Notes: generated by a model from the letters alone, not told the origin. Numbered from the stretch's first letter, positions 8,044 through 18,752 are shown. The stretch: 43,795 bases of DNA from Bacteriovoracales bacterium (GCA_028346125.1 JAOMEV010000022.1:1-43795); one strand, 5' to 3'. Numbers and translations are program-made.

Positions 8044-9319
8044 GTGCTTTCTCTCTTTTGATCACCCTCACGACATTGCCTGTACAGGTTAACGAATACT
8101 GGGGTAGCTCTAGGCCGAAAGGTTTTGGAGGAAGGGGTGTCAATTGATAATTAACGCCCACAATTGCATTTCCTTTTTGCTTACGTGCCTGAGGCTTTAG
8201 TTTAAGGGCCAATTGTTCATAGAGGTCCTTGAGCTCGGGAGAAGAACCTTCTAAAGATTCCTCTTTTTCAGTGATAAAATAAGAATTGTCAATAACAGTA
8301 TGTTCTGAAGCGATTCCTAAATAATGAATAATTTGAAAATCTTCAAGCATGGGGGTGTTGCTAAGGATAATGGGATGGTCTTTGTTAACTTCTTCGAAGT
8401 TTTCTTCAAAGGACCTATTTTGGTAGATGGTGTCGCTATCTACTGGGCCTCTTGGAGAGGGGTCATAATTTTTTGGGGGGCGTATTTCATCGCTTAACCC
8501 GAAGAGAATTTGAAGACAATGCTGTCTTAATTTGTGGGCGATGAAGATTGCTGCAAATTCACTGACATGGGAAATGAGAATTTGGCCAAGTTTAAGGCCT
8601 GTTTCAAATTCTTTTTTGTTTTGAGGGGTTATAAGTCCGTATTCTTCTAAAATACTATAGATCCTATCAGCTTTACCCCTTGATTTTATACCTTGGATAA
8701 TAAGGGTATAAGGTGGATTTGCTCCCGACCCAATTTTAGTCATCGTAATATTTTCAGCAAAGGACTTTACCTCTTTGAACTGTTCGTAAGTCCTAGGTTT
8801 CTCCGGCCTTTCTTCTGGGGGAGGTGCCTGAGTTACGGGTTCAGGGTAATCTTCTTCTGGTTCCTCTGGCGGTGTCTCTTCAAAAGAGGGGAGGTCTTCT
8901 TCTGGAGGGTTATCTTCAAAAGAAGGTAAATCCTCTTCTGGAGGGTTATCTTCAAAAGAAGGTAAATCCTCTTCTGGAGGGTTATCTTCAAAAGAAGGTA
9001 AATCCTCTTCTGGAGGACTCTCTTCAAAAGAAGGTGAATCTTCTTCCGGAGGCGCCTCTTCAAAAGAAGGAAGTTCTTCTTCCTCTTCAACTTGCCAATT
9101 GTCTTCGCCATCAGAAAAAGATGACTCTTGGAAATCGACTTCGTCTTCTATGGGGAGATCAACGGGAGGTTGTTCCTCCTCTTGGGACTCAGAAGAGAAA
9201 TCTGGAGGAAAATCCTCAGAGGATCCCTCTTCTTCTAGGAATTGCTCAGATTCTGGATCTTCTTCGTGATGAAATTCAGAAAGATCTTCAAGCCTCGTAA
9301 GATCGTCTTTGTCGGCCAC
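8036..9319 (-). CDS. Acidic-repeat protein with C-terminal YbjQ-like (heavy-metal-binding) domain
   Basis: A 427-residue protein with two parts. Residues 1-170 are extremely acidic and Pro-rich and contain a 12-residue tandem repeat (SFEDNPPEEDLP type, residues 85-153). Residues ~180-427 are globular. The segment from ~334 (LGIASEHTVID), through EQLALKLKPQARKQKGNAIVGVN, to a final TCTGNVVRV resembles the YbjQ/UPF0145 fold, which has an alternating hydrophobic pattern and a conserved GANAVVGV-like core. There is no signal peptide or membrane segment, so it is cytosolic. The start is GTG with an AAGGGG ribosome site. A strong sigma-70-type promoter lies just upstream at 9350-9378. It overlaps glpD by eight bases. 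The function is unknown; the acidic region may bind metal or basic partners. Confidence 0.75.
   Translation of the reverse strand: MADKDDLTRLEDLSEFHHEEDPESEQFLEEEGSSEDFPPDFSSESQEEEQPPVDLPIEDEVDFQESSFSDGEDNWQVEEEEELPSFEEAPPEEDSPSFEESPPEEDLPSFEDNPPEEDLPSFEDNPPEEDLPSFEDNPPEEDLPSFEETPPEEPEEDYPEPVTQAPPPEERPEKPRTYEQFKEVKSFAENITMTKIGSGANPPYTLIIQGIKSRGKADRIYSILEEYGLITPQNKKEFETGLKLGQILISHVSEFAAIFIAHKLRQHCLQILFGLSDEIRPPKNYDPSPRGPVDSDTIYQNRSFEENFEEVNKDHPIILSNTPMLEDFQIIHYLGIASEHTVIDNSYFITEKEESLEGSSPELKDLYEQLALKLKPQARKQKGNAIVGVNYQLTPLPPKPFGLELPQYSLTCTGNVVRVIKREKALE
8861..9067 (-). repeat. 36-bp in-frame tandem repeat encoding 12-residue acidic units
   Basis: Five full units and one partial unit encode SFEEAPPEEDSP, SFEESPPEEDLP, three copies of SFEDNPPEEDLP and a final SFEETPPEE. 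The three central 36-bp units (8888-8995) look identical at the DNA level, while the flanking units have drifted. This is typical of recent slippage or unequal-crossover expansion, so copy number may vary between strains. Confidence 0.92.
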
Positions 9320-9349
9320 CCCAGACCCCTTCTTTAGGACTATAGGAGT

Positions 9350-9378
9350 AGTATAACAATAGGCGAAAAACGAGGCAA
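9350..9378 (-). promoter_or_regulatory. Sigma-70-type promoter for the acidic-repeat/glpD unit
   Basis: On the minus strand TTGCCT (9373-9378) is followed after exactly 17 bases by TATACT (9350-9355). Both are 4-5 of 6 matches to the vegetative consensus. The expected transcript start is near 9343, about 25 bases before the GTG at 9319. The promoter sits between the secA stop (9398) and the repeat gene, making glpD independent of secA transcription. Confidence 0.65.
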
Positions 9379-9397
9379 CGAGAGACCTTTCTTCCTG

Positions 9398-11944
9398 TTA
9401 AGCGCCGTGGCACTGCTTGAATTTTTTCCCTGATCCACAAGGGCACGGTTCATTACGACCGACTTTATTTTTTCGTCGCACTGGCTGTATTTTTTCACCA
9501 TCTTCCAGTCTTTTTTGCTCATTTCGATGGGCATCAAGTTGGGCATCAAGCTGGGCCTGTTGTCTTCTCTTGAGCTCTTCCATTTCCGATTGAGAGTAAA
9601 GTTGGACAGTGAACATATTTTCCACAATAGACTTTTTAACTTCAACTCTCATATTTTCAAAGAGGTTAAAAGACTCTCTTTTGTACTCTGTTAGAGGATC
9701 TTTTTGGGCATAGGCCCTTAAATTAACACCTTCTTTAATATGGTCCATGGCCAACAAGTGGTCTTTCCAAAACTGGTCGAAGATAGAAAGAAGAATTTCT
9801 CTAAGGGCCATCTTCACTTGCTCTTCACCGTAAGCAGAAAACCTTCCATCAAGAAGACCTTCGGCTTTTTTATGAATATAACCGGCCAGTTCTCCATCGT
9901 GCTTTTGATAACACTCTTCCATGTCTAAAACTTCATTATTGTTAAAAGCTGTTTGGAAGCTGTTAACAATGTCATCCCAAGGCCATTGCTCTAGCGGAAC
10001 CTTTTTTTCAGGACGGTAAGTTTCGACAAGAAAGCCTGCGACGTCTTCAATCATCTCTTTGACGAGACCCATATTGTCGTGATCCCCAAGGATATCTCTT
10101 CTTAATTTATAAATGACCCTTCTTTGATCATTCATAACATTGTCATATTCCAAGAGGTGCTTTCTGATTTCAAAGTTATGGCCCTCGACTTTTTTCTGGG
10201 CCTTCGCGATAGCATTCGTGACCATTTTGTGTTCAATTGGCTCATCGTCTTCCATCCCCAAAGTATCCATCACTTTGGAAATCTTACTAGAAGCAAAAAT
10301 TCTCATGAGATCATCTTCAAGAGAAAGAAAGAACTTGGATTGTCCAGGGTCTCCCTGCCTTCCAGAACGTCCTCTGAGCTGGTTATCAATTCTTCGAGAT
10401 TCGTGTCTTTCTGTCCCAAGAATGAAAAGACCACCAACCTTCTTCGTTTCCTCAGACAACTTAATATCAGTACCACGACCGGCCATATTGGTTGCGATGG
10501 TGACAGAGCCATAGGCCCCAGCATTTTCAATAATCTGTGCTTCCCTTAAATGGTTTTTAGCGTTGAGGACTTCGTGAGGGATTTTTCTCTTTTTTAAGAC
10601 CTGGGATATTGCTTCGGAATTTTCGATCGAGATTGTTCCCACAAGAACAGGCTGCCCTTTCTTGTGAAGAGTTTCGATGAGATTACTTACGGCCTTATAT
10701 TTTGCTGTGGCGGTCTTGTAAATGACATCGGCCTCATCAAGCCTATTAATAGGAACGTTTGTTGGGATAACAATAACACTAAGGCTATAAATTTTACCAA
10801 ATTCTTCAGCTTCCGTATCTGCGGTCCCTGTCATACCAGCAAGCTTATTATAAAGTCTGAAATAATTTTGAAATGTAATAGAGGCCAAAGTCTGGTTTTC
10901 TGATTTTATTTCAACATGCTCTTTGGCTTCAACTGATTGATGTAGTCCATCTGACCAACGAGAGCCATCTTTAAGTCTTCCTGTAAACTCATCGACGATA
11001 ATAACCTGGCCATCTTTAACAACATAATCCTTATCTTTAACGAAAAGGGTATGGGCCTTAAGAGATTGGTTAAGATGATGAAGAAGTTCTGTGTTTTTAA
11101 TATTAAAAAGATCGTCAATTTTAACGATTTCTTGAATCTTGTTCAGTCCTTCGTCAGTAAAAATAGCACTCCTGGCCTTTTCATCAATTTTATAATGCTT
11201 ATCTTTATCAAGCTTGGGGATAACACCATTAGCAACTTTATAAAGCCCTGTGTCTCCTTCACTTGGACCAGAGATAAGAAGAGGAGTTCTCGCTTCATCA
11301 ATTAAAATAGAGTCAACTTCATCCACAATACAGTAGTTGTGTTCTCTTTGAACGTAATCCTCCAAACTGAACTTCATGTTGTCTCGAAGGTAATCAAAGG
11401 CGAATTCGTTGTTTGTCCCATAAGTGATGTCTGCCTCATAGGCCGCTTTTCTGTCTTCGTCCTCCATATCGGTCAGAATGCACCCCACACTGAGTCCAAG
11501 AAAGGTATAAATGGCACCCATCCACTCAGCATCCCTTTTGGCAAGGTAGTCGTTAACAGTAACGAGGTGGGCCCCTTTTTCTGTTAACCCTCTAAGGTAG
11601 AGTGCCAAAGTGGCCGTGAGGGTTTTCCCTTCACCGGTTTTCATCTCTGCAATCAATCCACGGAAAAGAGCAATTCCACCCATGAGTTGGACATCAAAAT
11701 GTCTCATTTTAAGGGTTCGAACGGAAGCTTCTCGGACAGTTGCAAAAGCCTCTGGGAGGATCGACTCGAGAGAGGACCCATTTTTAATCATTTCTTTAAA
11801 TTTATAAGTTTGTGCTTTTAGCTCCTCATCAGACATCTTCTGCATTTCGGGTTCATGAGCATTGATTATTTTGACAAGGGGTCTCATTTGTTTGAGTTCT
11901 CTGTCGTTTCGAGTCCCGAAAAACTTTTTAATGGTGCTTAGCAT
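9398..11944 (-). CDS. secA: Preprotein translocase ATPase SecA
   Basis: The motor ATPase of the Sec translocon, which drives unfolded preproteins through SecYEG at the inner membrane. It has the full length for the family (848 residues). Walker A is MKTGEGKT, the DEAD-type motif is [15 protein letters not shown], and [10 protein letters not shown] and RGRSGRQGD are the helicase-2 motifs. A C-terminal zinc-binding tail [14 protein letters not shown] follows a basic linker, and this is the SecB- and phospholipid-contacting element. The ATG at 11944 has GAGGA-like bases before it and lies 14 bp after the M23 peptidase gene, so the two are co-transcribed. Nothing looks unusual in the protein. Confidence 0.98.
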   Translation of the reverse strand: MLSTIKKFFGTRNDRELKQMRPLVKIINAHEPEMQKMSDEELKAQTYKFKEMIKNGSSLESILPEAFATVREASVRTLKMRHFDVQLMGGIALFRGLIAEMKTGEGKTLTATLALYLRGLTEKGAHLVTVNDYLAKRDAEWMGAIYTFLGLSVGCILTDMEDEDRKAAYEADITYGTNNEFAFDYLRDNMKFSLEDYVQREHNYCIVDEVDSILIDEARTPLLISGPSEGDTGLYKVANGVIPKLDKDKHYKIDEKARSAIFTDEGLNKIQEIVKIDDLFNIKNTELLHHLNQSLKAHTLFVKDKDYVVKDGQVIIVDEFTGRLKDGSRWSDGLHQSVEAKEHVEIKSENQTLASITFQNYFRLYNKLAGMTGTADTEAEEFGKIYSLSVIVIPTNVPINRLDEADVIYKTATAKYKAVSNLIETLHKKGQPVLVGTISIENSEAISQVLKKRKIPHEVLNAKNHLREAQIIENAGAYGSVTIATNMAGRGTDIKLSEETKKVGGLFILGTERHESRRIDNQLRGRSGRQGDPGQSKFFLSLEDDLMRIFASSKISKVMDTLGMEDDEPIEHKMVTNAIAKAQKKVEGHNFEIRKHLLEYDNVMNDQRRVIYKLRRDILGDHDNMGLVKEMIEDVAGFLVETYRPEKKVPLEQWPWDDIVNSFQTAFNNNEVLDMEECYQKHDGELAGYIHKKAEGLLDGRFSAYGEEQVKMALREILLSIFDQFWKDHLLAMDHIKEGVNLRAYAQKDPLTEYKRESFNLFENMRVEVKKSIVENMFTVQLYSQSEMEELKRRQQAQLDAQLDAHRNEQKRLEDGEKIQPVRRKNKVGRNEPCPCGSGKKFKQCHGA

Positions 11945-11958
11945 TATATTCTCCTCAA

Positions 11959-13101
11959 TTAATCCAAAACATAGTAAAGAGGGTCAACAGGTGTACCATT
12001 GACTCTTACCTCATAGTGCACGTGAGGACCAGTGGAAAGTCCCGTATTTCCAACTCTTGCAATAACCATGCCTCTTTGTACAGATTGGCTTTTTCTCACT
12101 TCAAGTTTACTCGCATGCGCATAAATTGTTTCAACACCGTAACCATGGTCAAGTTGGACGATATAGCCAAAGCCTGGTTTTTTTCCAGAAAAGGTAACAA
12201 CGCCATCTGCTGGTGCAATAATTTTTGTCCCTGGCTTGGCCCCAATGTCTAAACCTTCATGCATTTTTATCCGGCCAGAATAATGGCTTTTACGAGGGCC
12301 ATAATAACTGGTGATCCACCCTTTTGTTGGAAGTAGGGTCGGTGTAGATTTTAAGAAGGAGTCTTGGTCAAGAAGGTGCTGGTCGAGTTGGTGAATTTTA
12401 ACTTCAATATCCTTAATGAAGTCTTTCATAGCGTTAAAGTTGTGGTCAAAACGTGCGAACTGATCTGCTAGAGAAAAACTACTCTTTGTCAGTTGTGACC
12501 ATTCTTTAGTGTAACGGTAGCCTGTATGGAGGCCAAAAGAGGTCGCTATCTTTTTCTCGTAGAGGCTTTTTAGTTTAAGGTAGTTTTGCTTGTTTTTTGT
12601 TTCTTGGCCTGGAAGGTTAAAAAACTTATCGAGCTGGGGAAATGTCTTTTTGGAGTTCTTCTTAAAGCTGGTCTCTATAAAAGAGGGGTTGTTTTTTTCT
12701 ACTTGGATAACTTTTTTCTCAATGGATGTACCATCTTTGAGAGGGTTTCCAGGCAAAAGCTCTTTGGATTTCATTTTTTGAAATTCATGTTCCTCTAAAC
12801 CTGTAATGACTCTTAGTTTCTTTTCAAAAATATGAATTCTTTTGATGTCTTCAGTTAACGAGTTGAGTTTTCTATCGAAGAGTTCGATTTGTTCTTTAAG
12901 CTGTCTATTCTCAATCGTGAGGTGCTTATTCTTGTAAACCTGATTGATAAGCTTTGAGTAGTCGTAGGCCAAAATCCCGACAATAACTAACGTTATGACA
13001 GAGAAAAAAACGATGGCCCTAAACATGACTTTAGGGATACGAAAGGACTTAACCCCTTTTTCTCTTTCCGGAATAATCATTATAGTAAAGTATTTATCCA
13101 A
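11959..13101 (-). CDS. M23 family peptidoglycan endopeptidase, membrane-anchored (TTG start)
   Basis: A cell-wall metallopeptidase of the LytM/NlpD-type fold. An N-terminal cytoplasmic stub is followed by one membrane helix (~28-46) and a long periplasmic coiled coil (~50-105). The C-terminal M23 domain carries [11 protein letters not shown] and GPHVHYEV, in which the zinc ligands H, D and HxH are all present, so it should be catalytically active rather than a degenerate activator. The start is TTG at 13101. It is preferred over the ATG at 13080 because the resulting [14 protein letters not shown] segment matches the conserved N-terminus I know from this subfamily. It is cotranscribed with secA. 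A promoter candidate is at 13135-13163. Confidence 0.9.
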   Translation of the reverse strand: MDKYFTIMIIPEREKGVKSFRIPKVMFRAIVFFSVITLVIVGILAYDYSKLINQVYKNKHLTIENRQLKEQIELFDRKLNSLTEDIKRIHIFEKKLRVITGLEEHEFQKMKSKELLPGNPLKDGTSIEKKVIQVEKNNPSFIETSFKKNSKKTFPQLDKFFNLPGQETKNKQNYLKLKSLYEKKIATSFGLHTGYRYTKEWSQLTKSSFSLADQFARFDHNFNAMKDFIKDIEVKIHQLDQHLLDQDSFLKSTPTLLPTKGWITSYYGPRKSHYSGRIKMHEGLDIGAKPGTKIIAPADGVVTFSGKKPGFGYIVQLDHGYGVETIYAHASKLEVRKSQSVQRGMVIARVGNTGLSTGPHVHYEVRVNGTPVDPLYYVLD

Positions 13102-13134
13102 AATGCGCTCTCTGTTGAATAAATTAAATAACTT

Positions 13135-13163
13135 ACTATATAAAAATTGAAAAAGGAGAGCAA
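13135..13163 (-). promoter_or_regulatory. Candidate promoter for M23 peptidase-secA
   Basis: TTGCTC (13158-13163), 17-base spacer, TATAGT (13135-13140) on the minus strand. The -10 is a 5 of 6 match but the -35 only 3 of 6. It places the transcript start about 27 bases upstream of the TTG start codon at 13101. Confidence 0.45.
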
Positions 13164-13198
13164 TTTAAAAGGTGAAATTGATATTCTAGGTCATAACT

Positions 13199-13942
13199 TT
13201 ACTGGGCCAAAACCATAATAACAGAAATATTATCGTTTCCACCATTGGCATTGGCCTGCGCCACAAGAGTTGTCACTGCCTTTTGAACCATTTCTTCACT
13301 GGCCGTACTTGGGTCTGGAATATTTTTATTGATTATATGGAGAATGTCTGAGTCACAGACTTTACCATGAAGGCCATCTGAGCAAAGAAAAAAAATGTCA
13401 TTTCTGTGAACTTTGTAGGTGTAAACATCAACTTCGACATCATCTTCGAGGCCACAAGTTCTTATCAAAACATTTTTATTAGGGTCCGCCGCGGCCTGTT
13501 CGCGAGTGTAGAGGTTAAGGTTAATTTTTTCCTGGATAAGGGAATGGTCCCGACTAAGTTGGTAGACCTTGCTTTTGTTGACAAGATAGGCCCTGGAATC
13601 TCCTAAATTACCTACATAAAGGAATCGGCTTTTGAATAAAAATTGAACAACCGTCGTTCCCATACCTTTAAGCTCAGGGTTGTCAGTACCAACTTGCTTA
13701 ATAACATTATTGGCACTTCTGATAGAATTTTGTGTTATTTCCTGAGGAGTTTCGTTTTTACTTCCTACGATGTATTTAGGTATTTCCTGAACTGCTAGTG
13801 CTGAAGCCGTTTCTCCACCTGCATGCCCTCCCATTCCGTCCGCAACGATATAGAGACCTTGTTCGTTATTAACGTAAATGGAGTCCTGGTTTTTGCTTCT
13901 TTTTAAACCAATGTCAGTGAGGCCGGAGGATAGAAGACCCAT
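13199..13942 (-). CDS. PP2C-type serine/threonine protein phosphatase
   Basis: A 247-residue PPM/PP2C phosphatase of the bacterial Stp1/PrpC type, which removes phosphate from Ser/Thr residues using two or more Mn/Mg ions. The metal-binding motifs are intact: KNQDS near the N-terminus, VADGMGGHAGGE, GDSRAYL, CSDGLHGKV and GGNDNISVI. It is a bare catalytic domain without membrane anchor. The ATG at 13942 has AAAGG six bases upstream, and a promoter with a perfect TTGACA lies at 13973-14001. It is divergent from the PrkA kinase operon across 151 bp. No Hanks-type kinase is in the window, so PrkA is the nearest protein kinase, and a functional pairing is an inference from position. Confidence 0.93.
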   Translation of the reverse strand: MGLLSSGLTDIGLKRSKNQDSIYVNNEQGLYIVADGMGGHAGGETASALAVQEIPKYIVGSKNETPQEITQNSIRSANNVIKQVGTDNPELKGMGTTVVQFLFKSRFLYVGNLGDSRAYLVNKSKVYQLSRDHSLIQEKINLNLYTREQAAADPNKNVLIRTCGLEDDVEVDVYTYKVHRNDIFFLCSDGLHGKVCDSDILHIINKNIPDPSTASEEMVQKAVTTLVAQANANGGNDNISVIMVLAQ

Positions 13943-13972
13943 AATTGACCTTTTCTAAGTGTTTAAGCCCTT

Positions 13973-14001
13973 ATTTTCAGGGGCAGGAAAATTCTTGTCA
14001 A
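13973..14001 (-). promoter_or_regulatory. Promoter for PP2C phosphatase gene
   Basis: A perfect TTGACA (13996-14001, minus strand), a 17-base spacer and GAAAAT (13973-13978, 4 of 6). It lies 30 bases before the phosphatase start and back to back with the prkA promoter element. Confidence 0.5.
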
Positions 14002-14052
14002 GGGTAGTGATGACGCGAAAAGTTTCACCCTATTTTAAGTCTTAGTTTCGGT

Positions 14053-14058
14053 TATAAT
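14053..14058 (+). promoter_or_regulatory. Perfect TATAAT box upstream of prkA
   Basis: TATAAT lies 35 bases before the prkA ATG, with AGGAG as ribosome site at 14080-14084. No good TTGACA-type hexamer is found 16-18 bases upstream (CTATTT at 17). The promoter may therefore need an activator or use another sigma factor, as expected for a stress-type operon. Confidence 0.45.
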
Positions 14059-14093
14059 AAAGGTTGGAGTAGACTCTATAGGAGAACAAATTA

Positions 14094-16148
14094 ATGGCCA
14101 CTGTAAAAATCACTGATTTCATGGACAAAAACTATAAACTTGAAGATTTTGCTCACCTTCATTGGGAAGGCACTTTTCAGGAGTATTTGGATGTGGTGTC
14201 CGGTAATCCAAGAGTCACAAGGAATTGCTTCCAAAGAATCAATGATATGATCCAGTCCTACGGGACAAGTAAGTATACAGAATACAAAAAAGAAATTACA
14301 CGTTATCACTTTTTTGATGATCCCCTCGATAGGGGAGCCGACGCTGTTTATGGTATCGACGTTCACCTCATGAAATTAGTGAACTTTTTCATGTCAGCGG
14401 CTGCTGGTTATGGAACAGAAAAAAGAGTCCTTCTTCTCCACGGCCCTGTAGGTTCTGCTAAATCGTCTATTTCAAGGCTTCTCAAAAAAGGTCTGGAGCA
14501 TTATTCAAAAACTGATGATGGTGCTCTTTATACCTATGAGTGGTTTGATGAAGATAAGACAGAAATTCTTGGGGGAGAAAAAGTTTTTCCTTCGCCCATG
14601 CATGATGAACCTCTAAAGCTCATCCCCATGAGTGTGAGAAGGGCCTTCATTGAACAGATTAATAAAGGGCTTGATGGCTACAAGGTAGATATCAGAGGTG
14701 ACTTGGATCCGGCCAGTCGGTTTATTTATACAGAGTATATGAAAAAATATGACGGCGATTGGAAAAAAGTTCTCAATCATGTTCGAGTTAAAAGACTTGT
14801 TCTTTCTGAAAAAGACAGAATTGGAATTGGAACTTTCCAACCTAAAGATGAAAAAAACCAGGACTCGACAGAACTCACTGGAGATATCAACTACAGAAAA
14901 ATTGCTCATTATGGATCCGATTCAGATCCAAGGGCCTTTAACTTTGATGGTGAATTCAATATAGCTAACAGAGGAATTGTTGAATTCATCGAAATGCTTA
15001 AACTAGATGTGGCCTTCCTTTATGACCTTCTAGGTGCTTCTCAGGAACAATCCATTAAGCCTAAAAAATTCTCACAAACTGACATTGATGAAGTCATTTT
15101 AGGCCATACGAACGAACCTGAATTTAAAAAGCTCCAAAACAATGAATTTATGGAGGCCCTAAGGGACCGAACAGTTAAAATAGACGTTCCTTATATTACA
15201 AGACTTGAAAATGAAGTTAAAATTTATTACAAAGATTTTAACAGCGATAAGATTCCTCATATCCATATAGCACCTCACACATTGGCAATGGCCTCAACAT
15301 GGGCGATCCTTACGCGTCTGGAGGATCCCAAAAAAGCAGACCTGACAAAACTTCAAAAACTTAAGCTTTATAATGGAAAAACTCTTCCGGGTTATAATGA
15401 AGACAATGTTAAAGAGTTAAGAAAAGAAGCTATAAGAGAAGGTCTTGAGGGTATAAGTCCTCGTTATATTCAAGATAAGGTTTCCAATGCTTTGGTTAAA
15501 AATGGTCATCTAGGGTGTTTAAACCCTTTTATGGTTTTCAATGAACTTGAAGCAGGTCTTAAGCATCATAGTCTCATTAACAGTCAAGAACAGTACGACC
15601 TTTATAAAGAGATGTTGGCCATTACGAGACAAGAATATGAAGACATTATCAAAAATGATGTTCAAAAGGCCATCAGTGTCGACGAAACGGCCATTCAAAC
15701 TCTTTGTGCCAATTATATTGATAATGTGAAGGCCTACACTCAAAAAGAAAAGATTAGAAATAAATACTCCAATCGCTTAGAAGACGCCGATGAAAGGTTT
15801 ATGAGATCTATTGAAGAAAAAATAGATATTCCTGAATCTCGTAAAGAAGACTTCAGACGTGAAATAATGAACTACATAGGTGCTCTGGCCATTGAAGGAA
15901 AAACCTTTGACTTCAAGATGAATGAAAGACTTCATCGGGCCTTAGAATTAAAGCTTTTTGAGGACCAAAAGGACTCCATTAAACTCACTACCATTATTTC
16001 AAAAGTCGTTGATAAAGAGACTCAGGAAAAAATAGACGTTGTGAAGTCAAGACTCATTAAGAATCATGGCTATTGCGAAATTTGTGCTACTGATGCTCTT
16101 AACTTTGTTGCCTCAATTTTTGCAAAAGGTGATTCTGCCAAGGCCTAA
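14094..16148 (+). CDS. prkA: PrkA/YeaG family serine protein kinase with AAA domain
   Basis: A 684-residue protein with an N-terminal AAA-type ATPase region (Walker A GPVGSAKS, residues 117-124) and the C-terminal PrkA kinase-like region. Length and domain order match YeaG/PrkA of Enterobacteria and Bacillus, which act in nitrogen-starvation and sporulation-related stress responses. Protein phosphorylation by the family is reported, but the physiological substrates are poorly known. The ATG has AGGAG nine bases upstream. It heads the prkA-yeaH-spoVR operon, with a 10-bp gap to yeaH. The PP2C phosphatase gene is divergent next to it. No truncation is seen. Confidence 0.96.
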   Translation: MATVKITDFMDKNYKLEDFAHLHWEGTFQEYLDVVSGNPRVTRNCFQRINDMIQSYGTSKYTEYKKEITRYHFFDDPLDRGADAVYGIDVHLMKLVNFFMSAAAGYGTEKRVLLLHGPVGSAKSSISRLLKKGLEHYSKTDDGALYTYEWFDEDKTEILGGEKVFPSPMHDEPLKLIPMSVRRAFIEQINKGLDGYKVDIRGDLDPASRFIYTEYMKKYDGDWKKVLNHVRVKRLVLSEKDRIGIGTFQPKDEKNQDSTELTGDINYRKIAHYGSDSDPRAFNFDGEFNIANRGIVEFIEMLKLDVAFLYDLLGASQEQSIKPKKFSQTDIDEVILGHTNEPEFKKLQNNEFMEALRDRTVKIDVPYITRLENEVKIYYKDFNSDKIPHIHIAPHTLAMASTWAILTRLEDPKKADLTKLQKLKLYNGKTLPGYNEDNVKELRKEAIREGLEGISPRYIQDKVSNALVKNGHLGCLNPFMVFNELEAGLKHHSLINSQEQYDLYKEMLAITRQEYEDIIKNDVQKAISVDETAIQTLCANYIDNVKAYTQKEKIRNKYSNRLEDADERFMRSIEEKIDIPESRKEDFRREIMNYIGALAIEGKTFDFKMNERLHRALELKLFEDQKDSIKLTTIISKVVDKETQEKIDVVKSRLIKNHGYCEICATDALNFVASIFAKGDSAKA

Positions 16149-16158
16149 AGGGGGTTGA

Positions 16159-17268
16159 ATGGGCCACCCAATAAAAAGAGATCATGCGCGTTTTAGAAAG
16201 GTCGTTAAAGGTAAAGTCCGAGATAACCTTAGAAAATACGTTTCTAGCGGGGAAATGCCCGTGCCTAAAGGGGACGGATCCTACCGTATTCCCATGCCCC
16301 ATATTGAAACACCAAGGTTCAAATTTGGTGAAAGACAGCAGGGCGGTCTAGGCCAAGGCGAGGGCAAACCCGGAGATCCCGTAGATGAAAAGGAAGGTCA
16401 GCCTGGAGAAGGTGAGGCCGGTGAGGGTGAAGGAAAAAAAGACCTTGATGTAGAACTGACTCTCGAGGAGCTGGCCAGTATTTTAGGCGAGGAGCTCGAG
16501 CTTCCTAATATTGAGCCTAAAGGCAAACAAACCATTCAAACGACAGTTGACCGTTACAACAGTATTGGTATGGTTGGCCCTGATTCCCTTAAGCATTTTA
16601 AAAGAAGTTATCGTGAGGCCCTCAAACGAACTGTCACCATGGGAAATTACGATCCGGAAAATCCCATTATAGTCCCCACAAGGCCGGATTTTCGTTACAG
16701 GTCTTTTAGCTCCAAAGTAGAATATGAAAACTCAGCTGTTGTGATTTACATGATGGATGTCTCAGGCTCAATGGGTGATGAACAAAAAGAAATTGTTCGA
16801 ACGGAGAGCTTTTGGATAAATCTTTGGTTAAAAAGCCAATATAAATCAATTGATATCCGTTATATTATCCACGATGCTACAGCTAAGGAAGTTGATGAAA
16901 AAACTTTTTTTAGAACCAGAGAAAGTGGAGGAACACTCATTTCTTCCGCTTTGAAGCTTTGCCGAGATATCATAAAAGAAGATTACGACCCCAACGAATG
17001 GAATATTTATCCTTTTCATTTTTCGGATGGAGACAACTGGTCCACAGATGATACGAAGCTCTGCCTTGATATATTAGATAGAGATATAATTCCCGACTCC
17101 AATGTTTTTTGCTACGGTCAAGTTGAGAGTCGTTATGGGTCAGGTCAGTTCTACAAGGATCTCTTTAATAAATATGGAGAGGTCTCTGATGCGGTTATTT
17201 TAAGCAAAATAAAAAACAAGTCGGCCATTTTGGATTCTATAAGGGACTTTTTGGGTAAAGGTAAATAG
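16159..17268 (+). CDS. yeaH: YeaH/YhbH family (DUF444) VWA-like protein
   Basis: A 369-residue cytosolic protein that is almost always encoded next to PrkA. The N-terminus [13 protein letters not shown] and the segment [15 protein letters not shown] are typical of the family. Residues 58-95 form a Gly/Glu-rich low-complexity linker. From ~193 a von Willebrand A-like domain begins, with a MIDAS motif DVSGS (200-204) that would bind a divalent cation. The exact biochemical role is unknown; it is presumed to be a partner or substrate of PrkA. Spacing is 10 bp from prkA and 2 bp to spoVR, so the three are surely co-transcribed. Confidence 0.95.
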   Translation: MGHPIKRDHARFRKVVKGKVRDNLRKYVSSGEMPVPKGDGSYRIPMPHIETPRFKFGERQQGGLGQGEGKPGDPVDEKEGQPGEGEAGEGEGKKDLDVELTLEELASILGEELELPNIEPKGKQTIQTTVDRYNSIGMVGPDSLKHFKRSYREALKRTVTMGNYDPENPIIVPTRPDFRYRSFSSKVEYENSAVVIYMMDVSGSMGDEQKEIVRTESFWINLWLKSQYKSIDIRYIIHDATAKEVDEKTFFRTRESGGTLISSALKLCRDIIKEDYDPNEWNIYPFHFSDGDNWSTDDTKLCLDILDRDIIPDSNVFCYGQVESRYGSGQFYKDLFNKYGEVSDAVILSKIKNKSAILDSIRDFLGKGK

Positions 17269-17270
17269 AT

Positions 17271-18752
17271 ATGAATCGAACCAGACCTATTTCTGGAGAG
17301 TTATTACGCCTAAAAGAAGAAATTCTGTCCTATGCTTTGGATTATGGGCTCGACTTTTTCGATGTTCGGTTTGAAGTTTGCGATTATGACACCATCAATA
17401 TTTTAGCCGCCCAGGGTGGTTTTCCTACTCGCTACCCTCATTGGCGCTTTGGTATGGAGTATGATCAACTTTCAAAAAACTATGCCTACGGTCTTTCCAA
17501 AATATATGAAATGGTGATCAATACAAAGCCTTGTTATGCCTATCTTCTTAACGTCAATAATATTGTTGATCAAAAACTTGTGATGGCCCATGTTTATGGC
17601 CATGCAGACTTTTTCAAAAATAATTATTGGTTCCATCATACAAATAAAAACATGATGGATGTTATGGCCAATCATGGAACTAAAATAAGACGTTACATGG
17701 AAAAACATGGCCAGGATAAAGTGGAGGCCTTCATTGACTCTGTTCTTTCACTTGAAAACCTTCTTGATCCAAACGTTTTGTTTGAAAAACAAGTAGTTGA
17801 TGAGCAAAGTGATGAAGATGAATCTGATATAAATGACGAAGATGATAGAAGTCAGGCCTTAAAGTCCTTTATGGATTCCAAGCTCTTTAAAAAGGGAAGG
17901 AAAAAAAATAATAAAAAAGATCCAGAGGACAAGCTAGGTCATGGGTCCTCCAAGCTTCCAACAAGAGATATCATGAGATTTATGATGGATTACGCTCCTT
18001 TAGAAGAGTGGGAATCTGATATTGTTGGAATTTTAAGAGAAGAGGCCTATTACTTTCTTCCTCAACGATTGACCAAAATTATGAATGAAGGATGGGCGAG
18101 TTACTGGCATTCAAAAATAATGACTCAAAAGGCCCTCAAATCCAGTGAAGTGATTGACTTTGCAGATCAACATGCTGGGGTTATGGCCATGAGCCGAAAG
18201 CAAATTAACCCTTATAAAATTGGAATAGAGCTTTTTAGAGACATAGAATATCGTTGGGATACCGGACGTTTTGGAAAAGAGTACCAGGATTGTCGAGATA
18301 TGGTCGAAAAACATAGGTGGGATAAGAATTTAGGTTTAGGAAAAGAGAAAATTTTTGAAATTAGAAAAAGCCACAATGATATTACTTTTATAGACCAGTA
18401 TTTCACTCAGGATTTTTGTGAAAGGCAAAACCTTTTTACCTATAGGTATAACCCTAGAACGGGAAGAAACGAAATTAACTCTCTTGAATTTGCTAAAATA
18501 AAAGAGAAGCTTTTGGCCCAACTGACGAATTTTGGGAGCCCTGTTATTGAAATAGAGACATCAAATTACGGTAATCGAGGGGAAATTCTTCTTAAACACG
18601 TCCACCAAGGTGTTGACCTCGATATGGGAATGGGCGCAGATACAATGAAAAATATTTTTGCTCTTTGGAAAAGACCAGTAAATTTGTCTACCTTTTATGA
18701 TGGCAACGAAACTGTTTACGTTTTTGATGGTAAAGAAATAAAGACTCGCTAG
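17271..18752 (+). CDS. spoVR: SpoVR/YcgB family protein
   Basis: A 493-residue protein of the SpoVR family (YcgB in E. coli), the usual third member of the PrkA-YeaH operon. Characteristic segments are YPHWRFGMEYDQLSK, VMAHVYGHADFFKNN, NEGWASYWHSKIM and NPYKIGIELFRDIE. The conserved His and Glu residues in these segments suggest a metal site, but no activity is established. A charged, lysine- and acid-rich linker lies at ~180-225. The ATG follows yeaH by two bases. Its TAG shares a CTAG palindrome with the TAG of the opposing CheY-like gene, with a four-base overlap. Confidence 0.96.
   Translation: MNRTRPISGELLRLKEEILSYALDYGLDFFDVRFEVCDYDTINILAAQGGFPTRYPHWRFGMEYDQLSKNYAYGLSKIYEMVINTKPCYAYLLNVNNIVDQKLVMAHVYGHADFFKNNYWFHHTNKNMMDVMANHGTKIRRYMEKHGQDKVEAFIDSVLSLENLLDPNVLFEKQVVDEQSDEDESDINDEDDRSQALKSFMDSKLFKKGRKKNNKKDPEDKLGHGSSKLPTRDIMRFMMDYAPLEEWESDIVGILREEAYYFLPQRLTKIMNEGWASYWHSKIMTQKALKSSEVIDFADQHAGVMAMSRKQINPYKIGIELFRDIEYRWDTGRFGKEYQDCRDMVEKHRWDKNLGLGKEKIFEIRKSHNDITFIDQYFTQDFCERQNLFTYRYNPRTGRNEINSLEFAKIKEKLLAQLTNFGSPVIEIETSNYGNRGEILLKHVHQGVDLDMGMGADTMKNIFALWKRPVNLSTFYDGNETVYVFDGKEIKTR

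Noticed and set aside
8824-9300. Long open frame on the plus strand opposite the acidic repeat
   Set aside because: It consists of a repeated basic peptide (QKKVNPLLEGYL type) produced by reading the 36-bp repeats on the other strand. It has no ribosome site or independent support.
10124-10549. Open frames of over 120 codons on the plus strand inside secA
   Set aside because: Shadows of a highly conserved gene, with no start signals and implausible protein composition.
13102-13198. Possible small RNA in the gaps at 13.1 and 19.2 kb
   Set aside because: I found no stable hairpin with T-run and no tRNA-like cloverleaf; only promoter-like boxes are present.
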